Shown: in pieces, positions 8,601 through 20,394 of the stretch
Position numbering within the stretch: position 1 is the stretch's first letter
Layout: every line of letters starts with the position of its first letter
NCBI GenBank assembly: GCA_009746045.1
Contig: RPFO01001892.1
Location: 1 to 27,604, forward strand
Source: Mesostigma viride
Lineage: Eukaryota; Streptophyta; Mesostigmatophyceae; Mesostigmatales; Mesostigmataceae
Length of the DNA: 27,604 nucleotides
Direction: 5' to 3'
The notes under the pieces: model-generated
Databases searched by the model: none
Told to the model about the DNA's origin: nothing
The model's input: only the letters and a program-made list of their open reading frames with translations
Position numbers and translations under genes: made by a program

Positions 8601-11600
8601 CATTTATGTATTTAATGATGAGGATTCAGGCTCCCATGGTGTCTCCATGGCTGGCCTACGTACATGGATGTCAAGGAATAGTAAATGATGAGGATTCAGG
8701 CTCCCATGGTGTCATCATGGCCTGTCTACGTACATGGATGGCATGTATGTAATTAATGATGAGGATTCAGGCTCCCATGGTGTCATCATGGCTTGTCTAC
8801 GTACATGGATGGCATGTATGTAATTAATGATGAGGATTCAGGCTCCATGGTGTCATCATGGCTGCCTACGTATGTACATGGATGTCAAAGAAAAAATGAT
8901 GAGGATTCAGGCTCCCATGGTGTCATCATGCCCGTGTACGTACATGGTTGGCATTTATGTAATTAATGAGGAGGATTCAGGCTCCCATGGTGTCTCATGG
9001 CTGGCCTACGTACATGGATGTCAAGGAATAGTAAATGATGAGGATTCAGGCTCCCATGGTGTCATCATGGCCTGTCTACGTACATGGATGGCATGTATGT
9101 AATTAATGATGAGGATTCAGGCTCCCATGGTGTCATCATGGCTTGTCTACGTACATGGATGGCATGTATGTAATTAATGATGAGGATTCAGGCTCCCATG
9201 GTGTCATCATGGCTGGCCTACGTATGTACATGGATGTCAAAGAAAAAATGATGAGGATTCAGGCTCCCATGGTGTCATCATGGCTTGTCTACGTACATGG
9301 TTGGCATTTATGTAATTAATGAGGAGGATTCAGGCTCCCATGGTGTCATCATGGCTTGTCTACGTACATGGTTGGCATTTATGTAATTAATGATGAGGAT
9401 TCAGGCTCCCATGGTGTCTCCATGGCTGGCCTACGTACATGGATGTCAAGGAATAGTAAATGAGGAGGATTCAGGCTCCCATGGTGTCATCATGGCCCGT
9501 GTACGTACATGGATGGCATGTATGTAATTAATGATGAGGATTCAGGCTCCCATGGTGTCATCATGGCTGGCCTACGTACATGGATGTCAAAGAAAAAAAA
9601 TGATGAGGATTCAGGCTCCCATGGTGTCATCATGGCTGGCCTACGTACATGGATGTCTCATAAAAAAATGATGAGGATTCAGGCTCCCATGGTGTCATCA
9701 TGGCTTGTCTACGTACATGTTGGCATGTATGTAATTAATGATGAGGATTCAGGCTCCCATGGTGTCTCATGGCTGGCCTACGTACATGATGGCATTTATG
9801 TAATTAATGATGAGGATTCAGGCTCCCATGGTGTCATCATGGCCCGTCTACGTACATGGATGGCATTTATGTAATTAATGATGAGGATTCAGGCTCCCAT
9901 GGTGTCATCATGGCTTGTCTACGTACATGGTTGGCATTTATGTAATTAATGAGGAGGATTCAGGCTCCCATGGTGTCATCATGGCCCGTCTACGTACATG
10001 GATGGCATTTATGTAATTAATGATGAGGATTCAGGCTCCCATGGTGTCATCATGGCTTGTCTACGTACATGGTTGGCATTTATGTAATTAATGAGGAGGA
10101 TTCAGGCTCCCATGGTGTCTCATGGCTGGCCTACGTACATGGATGTCAAGGAATAGTAAATGATGAGGATTCAGGCTCCCATGGTGTCATCATGGCCTGT
10201 CTACGTACATGGATGGCATGTATGTAATTAATGATGAGGATTCAGGCTCCCATGGTGTCATCATGGCTTGTCTACGTACATGGTTGGCATTTATGTAATT
10301 AATGAGGAGGATTCAGGCTCCCATGGTGTCATCATGGCTTGTCTACGTACATGGTTGGCATTTATGTAATTAATGATGAGGATTCAGGCTCCCATGGTGT
10401 CATCATGGCTGGCCTACGTACATGGATGTCAAGGAATAGTAAATGAGGAGGATTCAGGCTCCCATGGTGTCATCATGGCCCGTGTACGTACATGGATGGC
10501 ATGTATGTAATTAATGAGGAGGATTCAGGCTCCCATGGTGTCATCATGGCTGGCCTACGTACATGGATGTCAAGAAAAGAAATGATGAGGATTCAGGCTC
10601 CCATGGTGTCATCATGGCTGGCCTACGTACATGGATGTCTCATAAATAAATGATGAGGATTCAGGCTCCCATGGTGTCATCATGGCTTGTCTACGTACAT
10701 GTTGGCATGTATGTAATTAATGATGAGGATTCAGGCTCCCATGGTGTCTCATGGCTGGCCTACGTACATGGATGGCATTATGTAATTAATGATGAGGATT
10801 CAGGCTCCCATGGTGTCATCATGGCCCGTCTACGTACATGGATGGCATTTATGTAATTAATGATGAGGATTCAGGCTCCCATGGTGTCATCATGGCTTGT
10901 CTACGTACATGGTTGGCATTTATGTAATTAATGAGGAGGATTCAGGCTCCCATGGTGTCATCATGGCCCGTCTACTTACATGGATGGCATTTATGTAATT
11001 AATGATGAGGATTCAGGCTCCCATGGGTCATCATGGCTTGTCTACGTACATGGTTGGCATTTATGTAATTAATGAGGAGGATTCAGGCTCCCATGGTGTC
11101 ATCATGGCTGGCCTACGTACATGGATGTCAAGGAATAGTAAATGATGAGGATTCAGGCTCCCATGGTGTCATCATGGCTTGTCTACCTACATGGTTGGCA
11201 TTTATGTAATGAAATGATGAGAGGATTCAGGCTCCATTGGTGTCATCATGGCTGGCCTACGTACATGGATGTCAAGGAATAGTAAATGATGAGGATTCAG
11301 GCTCCCATGGTGTCATCATGGCCCGTCTACGTACATGGATGTCAAGGAATAGTAAATGATGAGGATTCAGGCTCCCATGGTGTCATCATGGCTTGTCTAC
11401 GTACATGGTTGGCATTTATGTAATTAATGATGAGGATTCAGGCTCCATGGTGTCATCATGGCTGGCCTACGTACATGGATGTCAAGGAATAGTAAATGAT
11501 GAGGATTCAGGCTCCCATGGTGTCATCATGGCTGTCTACGTACATGGTTGGCATTTATGTAATTAATGATGAGGATTCAGGCTCCCATGGTGTCATCATG

Positions 11601-14600
11601 GCTGGCCTACGTACATGGATGTCAAGAATAGTAAATGATGAGGATTCAGGCTCCCATGGTGTCATCATGGCCTGTCTACGTACATGGATGGCATGTATGT
11701 AATTAATGATGAGGATTCAGGCTCCCATGGTGTCATCATGGCTGTCTACGTACATGGTTGGCATTTATGTAATTAATGATGAGGATTCAGGCTCCCATGG
11801 TGTCATCATGGCTGTCTACGTACATGGTTGGCATTTATGTAATTAATGATGAGGATTCAGGCTCCCATGGTGTCATCATGGCTGGCCTACGTACATGGAT
11901 GTCAAGGAATAGTAAATGATGAGGATTCAGGCTCCCATGGTGTCATCATGGCCCGTCTACGTACATGGATGGCATTTATGTAATTAATGATGAGGATTCA
12001 GGCTCCCATGGTGTCATCATGGCTGTCTACGTACATGGTTGGCATTTATGTAATTAATGATGAGGATTCAGGCTCCCATGGTGTCATCATGGCTGGCCTA
12101 CGTACATGGATGTCAAGGAATAGTAAATGATGAGGATTCAGGCTCCCATGGTGTCATCATGGCTGTCTACGTACATGGATGGCATTATGTAATTAATGAT
12201 GAGGATTCAGGCTCCCATGGTGTCATCATGGCTTGTCTACGTACATGGTTGGCATTTATGTAATTAATGATGAGGATTCAGGCTCCCATGGTGTCATCAT
12301 GGCGTCTACGTACATGGATGGCATTTATGTAATTAATGATGAGGATTCAGGCTCCCATGGTGTCATCATGGCTGTCTACGTACATGGTTGGCATTTATGT
12401 AATTAATGATGAGGATTCAGGCTCCCATGGTGTCATCATGGCTGGCCTACGTACATGGATGTCAAGGAATAGTAATGATGAGGATTCAGGCTCCCATGGT
12501 GTCATCATGGCTGTCTACGTACATGGATGGCATGTATGTAATTAATGATGAGGATTCAGGCTCCCATGGTGTCATCATGGCTGTCTACGTACATGGTTGG
12601 CATTATGTAATTAATGATGAGGATTCAGGCTCCCATGGTGTCATCATGGCTGTCTACGTACATGGTTGGCATTTATGTAATTAATGATGAGGATTCAGGC
12701 TCCCATGGTGTCATCATGGCTGGCCTACGTACATGGATGTCATGAATTAATGATGAGGATTCAGGCTCCCATGGTGTCATCATGGCCCGTCTACGTACAT
12801 GGATGGCATTTATGTAATTAATGATGAGGATTCAGGCTCCCATGGTGTCATCATGGCTTGTCTACGTACATGGTTGGCATTTATGTAATTAATGATGAGG
12901 ATTCAGGCTCCCATGGTGTCATCATGGCTGGCCTACGTACATGGATGTCAAGGAATAGTAATGATGAGGATTCAGGCTCCCATGGTGTCATCATGGCTGT
13001 CTACGTACATGGATGGCATTATGTAATTAATGATGAGGATTCAGGCTCCCATGGTGTCATCATGGCTGTCTACGTACATGGTTGGCATTTATGTAATTAA
13101 TGAGGAGGATTCAGGCTCCCATGGTGTCATCATGGCCCGTCTACGTACATGGATGGCATTTATGTAATTAATGATGAGGATTCAGGCTCCCATGGGTCAT
13201 CATGGCTTGTCTACGTACATGGTTGGCATTTATGTAATTAATGAGGAGGATTCAGGCTCCCATGGTGTCTCCATGGCTGGCCTACGTACATGGATGTCAA
13301 GGAATAGTAAATGATGAGGATTCAGGCTCCCATGGTGTCATCATGGCCTGTCTACGTACATGGATGGCATGTATGTAATTAATGATGAGGATTCAGGCTC
13401 CCATGGTGTCATCATGGCTTGTCTACGTACATGGTTGGCATTTATGTAATTAATGATGAGGATTCAGGCTCCCATGGTGTCATCATGGCTTGTCTACGTA
13501 CATGGTTGGCATTTATGTAATTAATGATGAGGATTCAGGCTCCCATGGTGTCTCATGGCTGGCCTACGTACATGGATGTCAAGGAATAGTAAATGATAAG
13601 GATTCAGGCTCCCATGGTGTCATCATGGCCCGTCTACGTACATGGATGGCATTTATGTAATTAATGATGAGGATTCAGGCTCCCATGGTGTCATCATGGC
13701 TTGTCTACGTACATGGTTGGCATTTATGTAATTAATGATGAGGATTCAGGCTCCCATGGTGTCTCATGGCTGGCCTACGTACATGGATGTCAAGGAATAG
13801 TAAATGATGAGGATTCAGGCTCCCATGGTGTCATCATGGCTGTCTACGTACATGGATGGCATGTATGTAATTAATGATGAGGATTCAGGCTCCCATGGTG
13901 TCATCATGGCTTGTCTACGTACATGGTTGGCATTTATGTAATTAATGAGGAGGATTCAGGCTCCCATGGTGTCATCATGGCTTGTCTACGTACATGGTTG
14001 GCATTTATGTAATTAATGATGAGGATTCAGGCTCCCATGGTGTCTCATGGCTGGCCTACGTACATGGATGTCAAGGAATAGTAAATGATGAGGATTCAGG
14101 CTCCCATGGTGTCATCATGGCCCGTGTACGTACATGGATGGCATGTATGTAATTAATGAGGAGGATTCAGGCTCCCATGGTGTCATCATGGCTGGCCTAC
14201 GTACATGGATGTCAAAGAAAAAGAAATGATGAGGATTCAGGCTCCCATGGTGTCATCATGGCTGGCCTACGTACATGGATGTCTCATAAATAAATGATGA
14301 GGATTCAGGCTCCCATGGTGTCATCATGGCTTGTCTACGTACATGTTGGCATGTATGTAATTAATGATGAGGATTCAGGCTCCCATGGTGTCTCCATGGC
14401 TGGCCTACGTACATGGTTGGCATTTATGTAATTAATGATGAGGATTCAGGCTCCCATGGTGTCATCATGGCCCGTCTACGTACATGGATGGCATTTATGT
14501 AATTAATGATGAGGATTCAGGCTCCCATGGTGTCATCATGGCTTGTCTACGTACATGGTTGGCATTTATGTAATTAATGAGGAGGATTCAGGCTCCCATG

Positions 14601-17040
14601 GTGTCATCATGGCCCGTCTACGTACATGGATGGCATTTATGTAATTAATGATGAGGATTCAGGCTCCCATGGTGTCATCATGGCTTGTCTACGTACATGG
14701 TTGGCATTTATGTAATTAATGAGGAGGATTCAGGCTCCCATGGTGTCTCCATGGCTGGCCTACGTACATGGATGTCAAGGAATAGTAAATGATGAGGATT
14801 CAGGCTCCCATGGTGTCATCATGGCCCGTCTACGTACATGGATGGCATTTATGTAATTAATGATGAGGATTCAGGCTCCCATGGGTCATCATGGCTTGTC
14901 TACGTACATGGTTGGCATTTATGTAATTAATGAGGAGGATTCAGGCTCCCATGGTGTCTCATGGCTGGCCTACGTACATGGATGTCAAGGAATAGTAAAT
15001 GATGAGGATTCAGGCTCCCATGGTGTCATCATGGCCTGTCTACGTACATGGATGGCATGTATGTAATTAATGATGAGGATTCAGGCTCCCATGGGTCATC
15101 ATGGCTTGTCTACGTACATGGATGGCATGTATGTAATTAATGATGAGGATTCAGGCTCCATTGGTGTCATCATGGCTGGCCTACGTATGTACATGGATGT
15201 CAAAGAAAAAAAAATGATGAGGATTCAGGCTCCCATGGTGTCATCATTGCCCGTGTATGTACATGGTTGGCATTTATGTAATTAATGATGAGGATTCAGG
15301 CTCCATTGGTGTCATCATTGCCCGTGTATGTACATGGTTGGCATTTATGTATGTAATTAATGATGAGGATTCAGGCTCCATTGGTGTCATCATGGCTGGC
15401 CTACGTATGTACATGGATGTCAAAGAAAAAAAATGATGAGGATTCAGGCTCCCATGGTGTCATCATGGCCCGTCTACGTACATGGATGTCAAGGAATAGT
15501 AAATGATGAGGATTCAGGCTCCCATGGTGTCAGATGTCATGGCCTGTCTACGTACATGGATGGCATGTATGTAATTAATGATGAGAATTCAGGCTCCATT
15601 GGTGTCATCATGGCTGGCCTACGTATGTACATGGATGTCAAAGAAAAAAAAATGATGAGGATTCAGGCTCCCATGGTGTCATCATGGCCCGTCTACGTAC
15701 ATGGATGTCAAGGAATAGTAAATGATGAGGATTCAGGCTCCCATGGTGTCATCATGGCCTGTCTACGTACATGGATGGCATGTATGTATTTAATGATGAG
15801 GATTCAGGCTCCCATGGTGTCATCATGGCTGGCCTACGTACATGGATGTCTCAGAAAAAAAATGATGAGGATTCAGGCTCCCATGGTGTCATCATGGCTG
15901 GCCTACGTACATGGATGTCAAAGAAAAAAAAATGATGAGGATTCAGGCTCCCGTGGTGTCATTATGGCCCGTCTACGTGTTGTTGGCATGTATGAAATGA
16001 ATGATGAGGATTCAGGCTCCCATAGTGTCATCATGGCTGGCCTACGTACATGGTTGGCATTTATGTAATTAATGATGAGGATTCAGGCTCCCATGGTGTC
16101 ATCATTGCCCGTGTATGTACATGGTTGGCATTTATGTAATTAATGATGAGGATTCAGGCTCCATTGGTGTCATCATGGCCCGTCTACGTACATGGACCGT
16201 GGCATTTATGTATTTAATGATGAGGATTCAGGCTCCCATGGGGTCATTGATGATCATGGCATTTATGTATGTAATTAATGATGAGGATTCAGGCTCCATT
16301 GGTGTCATCATGGCTGGCCTACGTATGTACATGGATGTCAAAGAAAAAAAAATGAAGAGGATTCAGGCTCCCATGGTGTCATCATGGCCCGTCTACGTAC
16401 ATGGATGTCAAGGAATAGTAAATGATGAGGATTCAGGCTCCCATGGTGTCAGATGTCATGGCCTGTCTACGTACATGGATGGCATGTATGTATTTAATGA
16501 TGAGGATTCAGGCTCCCATGGTGTCATCATGGCTGGCCTACGTACATGGATGTCTCAGAAAAAAAATGATGAGGATTCAGGCTCCCATGGTGTCATCATG
16601 GCTGGCCTACGTACATGGATGTCTCAGAAAAAAAATGATGAGGATTCAGGCTCCCATGGTGTCATCATGGCTGGCCTACGTACATGGATGTCAAAGAAAA
16701 AAAATGATCAGGATTCAGGCTCCCGTGGTGTCATTATGGCCCGTCTACGTGTTGTTGGCATGTATGAAATTAATGATGAGGATTCAGGCTCCCACAGTGT
16801 CATCATGGCTGGCCTACGTACATGGTTGGCATTTATGTAATTAATGATGAGGATTCAGGCTCCCATGGTGTCATCATTGCCCGTGTATGTACATGGTTGG
16901 CATTTATGTAATTAATGATGAGGATTCAGGCTCCATTGGTGTCATCATGGCCCGTCTACGTACATGGGTGGCATTTATGTATTTAATGATGAGGATTCAG
17001 GCTCCCATGGGGTCATCATGGCTTGTCTACGTACATGGAG
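8601..17040 (+). repeat. 70-71-bp satellite, plus-oriented part (~119 units)
   Basis: This is 8.4 kb of the same unit in the opposite orientation: AATGATGAGGATTCAGGCTC, CCATGGTGTCATCATGG, then CYYGTCTACGTACATGG and a linker. Linker types (CATTTATGTAATT, CATGTATGTAATT, TGTCAAGGAATAGTA, TGTCAAAGAAAAA, TGTCTCATAAA) alternate in recurring orders, giving higher-order repeats. CCATGGTGTCATCATGG is an interrupted inverted repeat in every unit. Units near 11.5-13.1 kb often show one-base shortenings (GGCTGTCT for GGCTTGTCT). The short frames around MMRIQAPMVSSW arise in many phases and are not genes. Confidence 0.95.
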
Positions 17041-17044
17041 TCAT

Positions 17045-17312
17045 ATTGATTCATGGAACAATGAGATACCATTCTTAATTGAAAATTGTTCTTGATACTT
17101 TCACATGCATGCCCGGAATCGTGAATTTGTGCGGGTTTCCATGATGACAATCCTCATTGAATTCTTGAGCACACAATATTGAGCAATTTAGGGGCACTTC
17201 GGCAATGTTGACCATTTTCATTCATGATCAATAAAATTAACATTTAATGCAATAAATACATATTCCACTCATTTTAATAAACCATGCAAAAACTTTACAA
17301 GCACGCTCAAGC
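17045..17312. other. Unique spacer, right copy
   Basis: This is the reverse-complement partner of 7276-7544 with no mismatch detected by eye. It begins TCATATTGATTCATGGAACA where the satellite ends (the last unit carries CCATGGGGTCATCATGG) and ends AAGCACGCTCAAGCTAGGGG. No gene is visible. Confidence 0.7.
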
Positions 17313-18085
17313 TAGGGGTGGGCTGGCATGCACGCGTGGGTGTGGGGGTGGGCTGGCATGCATGCGTGGGTGTGGGGGTGGGCTGGCATGCACGTGTGGG
17401 TGTGGGGGTGGGCTGGCATGCATGCGTGGGTGTGGGGTTGGGCTAGCCTGCATGCGTGGGTGTGGGGGGGGCTGGCATGCATGCGTGGGTGTGTGTGGGG
17501 GGCTAGCATGCATGCGTAAGTGTGGGGGGGGCTGGCATGCATGCGTGGGTGTGGGGGGGGCTGGCATGCATGCGTGGGTGTGTGTGGGGGGCTAGCATGC
17601 ATGCGTAAGTGTGGGGGGGGCTGGCATGCATGCGTGGGTGTGTATGGGGGCTGGCATGCATGCGTGGGTGTGTGTGGGGGGCTAGCATGCATGCGTGGGT
17701 GTGTGGGGGGGCTGTCATGCATGCGTGGGTGTGTGTGGGGGCTGGCATCCATGCGTGGGTGTGTGGGGGGGCTAGCATGCATGCGTGGGTGTGGGGGTGG
17801 GCTAGCATGCATGCGTGGGTGTGGGGGGGGCGGTCATGCATGCGTGGGTGTGTGGGGGGGCTGGCATGCATGCGTGGGTGTGTGGGGGGGCTAGCATGCA
17901 TGCGTGGGTGTGGGGGTGGGCTAGCATGCATGCGTGGGTGTGAGTGTGGGCTAGCATGCATGCGTGGGTGTGGGGGGGGCTAGCATGCATGCGTGGGTGT
18001 GGGGGGGCCGGGGCCGGGGCTAGCATGCATGCGTGGGTGTGGGGGTGGGCTAGCATGCATGCGTGGGTGTGGGGGGGGCTAGCAC
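17313..18085 (-). repeat. 30-bp minisatellite, right copy (~26 units)
   Basis: This is the mirror of 6500-7275, with the same order of unit variants (CTTACG units, a CATCC unit, GGCCGGGGCCGGGG near the outer end). Differences I can see are mainly in homopolymer length (for example 9 C versus 8 G), and these account for the few-base drift in paired coordinates. Such length changes are typical of polymerase slippage or sequencing error. Confidence 0.95.
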
Positions 18086-18089
18086 GCCC

Positions 18090-18653
18090 CACCCCTCCAT
18101 CGGCACAGCCAGCCTTGTGAGTCTACCCTTAACAACAAGGCTGGTAGGACGACACGCCTGAGCAGCATATGTCATGCCTATCTCAGGCTAATAATGTGTG
18201 ATTTTGTGCCAACAACCAAGTTGTTCCACCCAACAACACATTATAAACCCTCTTCCAAAATGCCCAACAAGCCGGACACGTGGAGGACCACACACGCAGT
18301 ATATAAAGAGAAAATAAGCTGACTTTTTATCCAGCCAACCTGTGGCTAGCTGCTCTGGTTAGCATGACAAATGCTAACATTTACTCAGTGGGAAAGGTGA
18401 AGAGACCATTGGAACAGCCTACCTGACGCATGTGCCACCAAAGCATTGTGTCCCGCAAAATGCACACTGCCTCCTTTCTAACAAGCACGAGCCGCTCTCT
18501 TTAGGAGACAGGTGCCAGCTCGTCAGTGTCTGGGGAAAATGATGCCGCTGCTTAGGAAGACCGCGTGAATTTCCTCGAACACAACTGTCTATAAAGCAAA
18601 AGAAATTTCAGAGAAGCATGGAAATAAAAGCATTACACCTTCCCGACAGGTTG
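18090..18653. repeat. Inner right arm of the palindrome (no mismatch seen)
   Basis: This is the reverse complement of 5928-6490. It holds an outward-facing TATATAAAG at 18300-18308 and no long open frame. Confidence 0.85.
18300..18308 (+). promoter_or_regulatory. TATA-box-like TATATAAAG, outward-facing (right arm)
   Basis: This is the mirror image of the left-arm motif. The open frame at 18727-19180 lies about 420 bp downstream on the same strand. Function is inferred from motif and arrangement only. Confidence 0.35.
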
Positions 18654-19300
18654 CGGGCCACGCGCTGCAGAAAGCCAGCCACGTCACAGACGATTAACTA
18701 GCTAAAAGACACCCAGGAATCCAGCGATGCAGCGCCAGGACCCGCAACTTTCTGGCTGCATCTGGCCGGAAAGAAGGCAAAAAGCTTACGCTCAACGAGG
18801 TAAGAAAGCAGGAAAACGCAAGCTTAAGACGTTTAACACAAGAACGTACCATAACGGGCATTTATTCGTGCCCAGGCGCACAAGAAAGTCCACCCTTTCA
18901 TGGAGTGGTTGGGCAGTACGCATCGCGCAGGGCTAATGTTATCTTACCGCAAAATGACGGGAAAGGTAAAGATAGCAGCGGGAATTTTTACGGCTTTAGA
19001 AACATCATTAAACTAGCTTTCCTTACGACCATCAAAACTGGCAACAATCGACAATCAACCCGGCAGGCATCCAATATACTTTATTCATCCCGACAGAAAT
19101 TCAGGCCGGACCCCCCCTGCCGATGGCAAAGAAAAAAAGCCCGCGACATTATAGATCGCAACCATCCCGCCATAAATTAGAATCAGTAACTAATTTTCTC
19201 CAACAATCGAGCATTTCTGCTTTCCGCGTGCCAGATTTGTCACGTTTCGTCTAAAGGCAGTCGCCATGGCCCCTACCGCAAGGGGTGCGCGCACCATGCC
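18654..19300. repeat. Outer right arm of the palindrome (diverged)
   Basis: It pairs with 5285-5927 with roughly 8-10% mismatches. It ends at GGTGCGCGCACC (19284-19295). Beyond this, GACATAGCTTTTGGGCC has no counterpart left of 5285. Confidence 0.85.
18727..19180 (+). pseudogene. Outward-reading frames in the right arm, mirror of the left-arm frames
   Basis: One frame starts at ATG 18727 (MQRQDPQLSGC) and runs to 18936. The other, lacking the left arm's ATG (TTCATGG there, TTTCTGG here), runs from about 18754 to 19180 with LTLNEVRKQE, TITGIYSCPGAQE, NVILPQNDGKGKDSSGNFYG and RQKFRPDPPC. The second frame is open in both arms for about 130 codons, but most differences change amino acids. No recognised domain is present. 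It could be a relic exon of whatever element formed the palindrome. Confidence 0.25.
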
Positions 19301-19615
19301 GACATAGCTTTTGGGCCTCAATTTGCACCGAAATTTGGTCCGTACCGTCCAGCTCAGTCGGATTATGTATGTGGATCGGCCGTGTTGGTTGCATACGCAG
19401 GTATATTAATTCTTGCATTCGCCCCGGACCTTCCCCAGGACAGGTCAGGATATAACAATAATTCTTGCATTCGCCCCCGCCCTTTCCTATGGCCTGGTCA
19501 GGTTTGGGCGCGACGCCACTAGCGCGGCGCCCGCGACAGAGTGGCCAGGCTCGAGCACGTTTTCTGGATCCCAAGCACCGGATTGGACACTGTCCGAGGA
19601 CTGGACAGGAATTGG
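19301..19615. other. Unique sequence with a small direct duplication; no gene seen
   Basis: ATTCTTGCATTCGCCCC occurs at about 19409 and again at about 19462, each followed by a CCTTYCC...CAGGTCAGG-type stretch. This indicates a ~53-bp local duplication. The rest is GC-rich, including a small GCGCGGCGCCCGCG patch near 19520. I see no supported coding frame. Confidence 0.5.
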
Positions 19616-19616
19616 C

Positions 19617-19660
19617 TGACCAATCGGATGCTTGCTCGTCGTCTCCAAAAACATATATAA
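19617..19660 (+). promoter_or_regulatory. Promoter-like CCAAT plus TATA cluster
   Basis: GACCAATCGG (19618-19627) is followed 25-30 bp later by ACATATATAAAGAG (about 19649-19662). The arrangement resembles a compact eukaryotic core promoter. No convincing gene begins downstream before the AT-rich block at 19934; the frame at 19738-19935 is short and unlike known protein. It may serve a non-coding transcript or be fortuitous. Confidence 0.3.
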
Positions 19661-19933
19661 AGAGCCAAATCGCGCGAACTACGCAAGGATCCTTTAAGCA
19701 GCGTTACTCTGCCGAAATGTCAACCTAGGCCGGTCAAGTGACGCCGAGGTGTTCACCGATAGTTCAGGTCAGCCACAGCGCGCCTTCGAATGTAGGCACG
19801 GTCGCATTTTTTTTTAGGAAATGTAGAATTGTTGTCGACCAGCTACCAACGCCCGACCGGACCCATACAACGGAAACATCAAGGCGATGTGATGTAGGTG
19901 TGTCTGATATGTCATTAATACACAGAGCATCGT

Positions 19934-20098
19934 GAATATAATATATAATATAAATTATATAATATACTATAATTAATATATAATTTTAATTTTATGTTAA
20001 TTTTAATGTTATTTCATATAACATAATATAGCATAATATAATATAATATAATATAATATTATATAAAGTAGTATATAAAAAATTAAAATGTAAAAGAA
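19934..20098. repeat. AT-rich low-complexity block
   Basis: About 165 bp are almost entirely A and T, dominated by ATATAATATA and (TATAA)n motifs, with an internal inverted flavour (ATATAACATAATATAG, AATATAATATAATATA). It separates the palindrome flank from the introner-like array and transposase-like gene. Confidence 0.85.
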
Positions 20099-20380
20099 AA
20101 ATATCTACCTTATTGGGGTTTAATGTTCCTTTCCAGTTCAGCATAAGTACACTCTTGAGTGTGTGCAATGTTTGGTTATACGCCATTGTCTTAAAATAGC
20201 AACCAATGTAAACCTCCGTCCTAACCACATTTGGATACAATAAAGACATTGATGCCTGACACATAGCATTCATTGCTTGAAATACCATGCATATTTTGTG
20301 TCAATGTTCTGCAGACCACAGCTTCAAGTGGGCATACTTCGCTTTCCTCAATATAATGGCGACATGGCATTTGGTGAAAG
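20099..20380. other. Region upstream of the introner-like array; possible small exon
   Basis: Mostly featureless. A candidate exon at 20313-20382 follows TGTTCTGCAG and precedes a strong donor-like GTGAGT at 20383-20388. One frame of it reads FKWAYFAFLNIMATWHLVKV. If real, it could be a 5' exon of the gene at 21096-24445, joined across the repeat array to an acceptor-like CATCCTCAG at 21026-21034. This is inference from splice-site shape alone. Confidence 0.2.
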
Positions 20381-20394
20381 TGGTGAGTGCCATG

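Larger units (their letters stand above)
5285..19300. repeat. 14-kb nested palindrome (giant inverted repeat)
   Basis: The left arm from about 5285 to 7560 is matched in reverse complement by about 17030 to 19300. Paired coordinates sum to roughly 24581-24588 throughout, so the arms are nearly equal in length. Both ends carry the perfect 12-bp palindrome GGTGCGCGCACC (5290-5301 and 19284-19295). Layers in order are: diverged outer arm, identical inner arm, 30-bp minisatellite, unique spacer, then the shared 70-71-bp satellite core. No target-site duplication is evident. It may be a very large foldback-type element or a segmental inverted duplication. Tandem arrays at the core also raise the possibility of assembly artefact. 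Confidence 0.9.

Noticed and set aside
7673-16844. Many 60-240-codon frames with MMRIQAPMVSSW or NDEDSGSHGVIMA in the satellite
   Set aside because: The 70-71-bp unit shifts phase each copy; the same peptides appear in all phases and are set by the repeat, not by selection.
7545-17040. CRISPR array
   Set aside because: Repeats are about 70 bp with similar linkers, not short repeats with unique spacers, and the context is eukaryotic with no cas genes.
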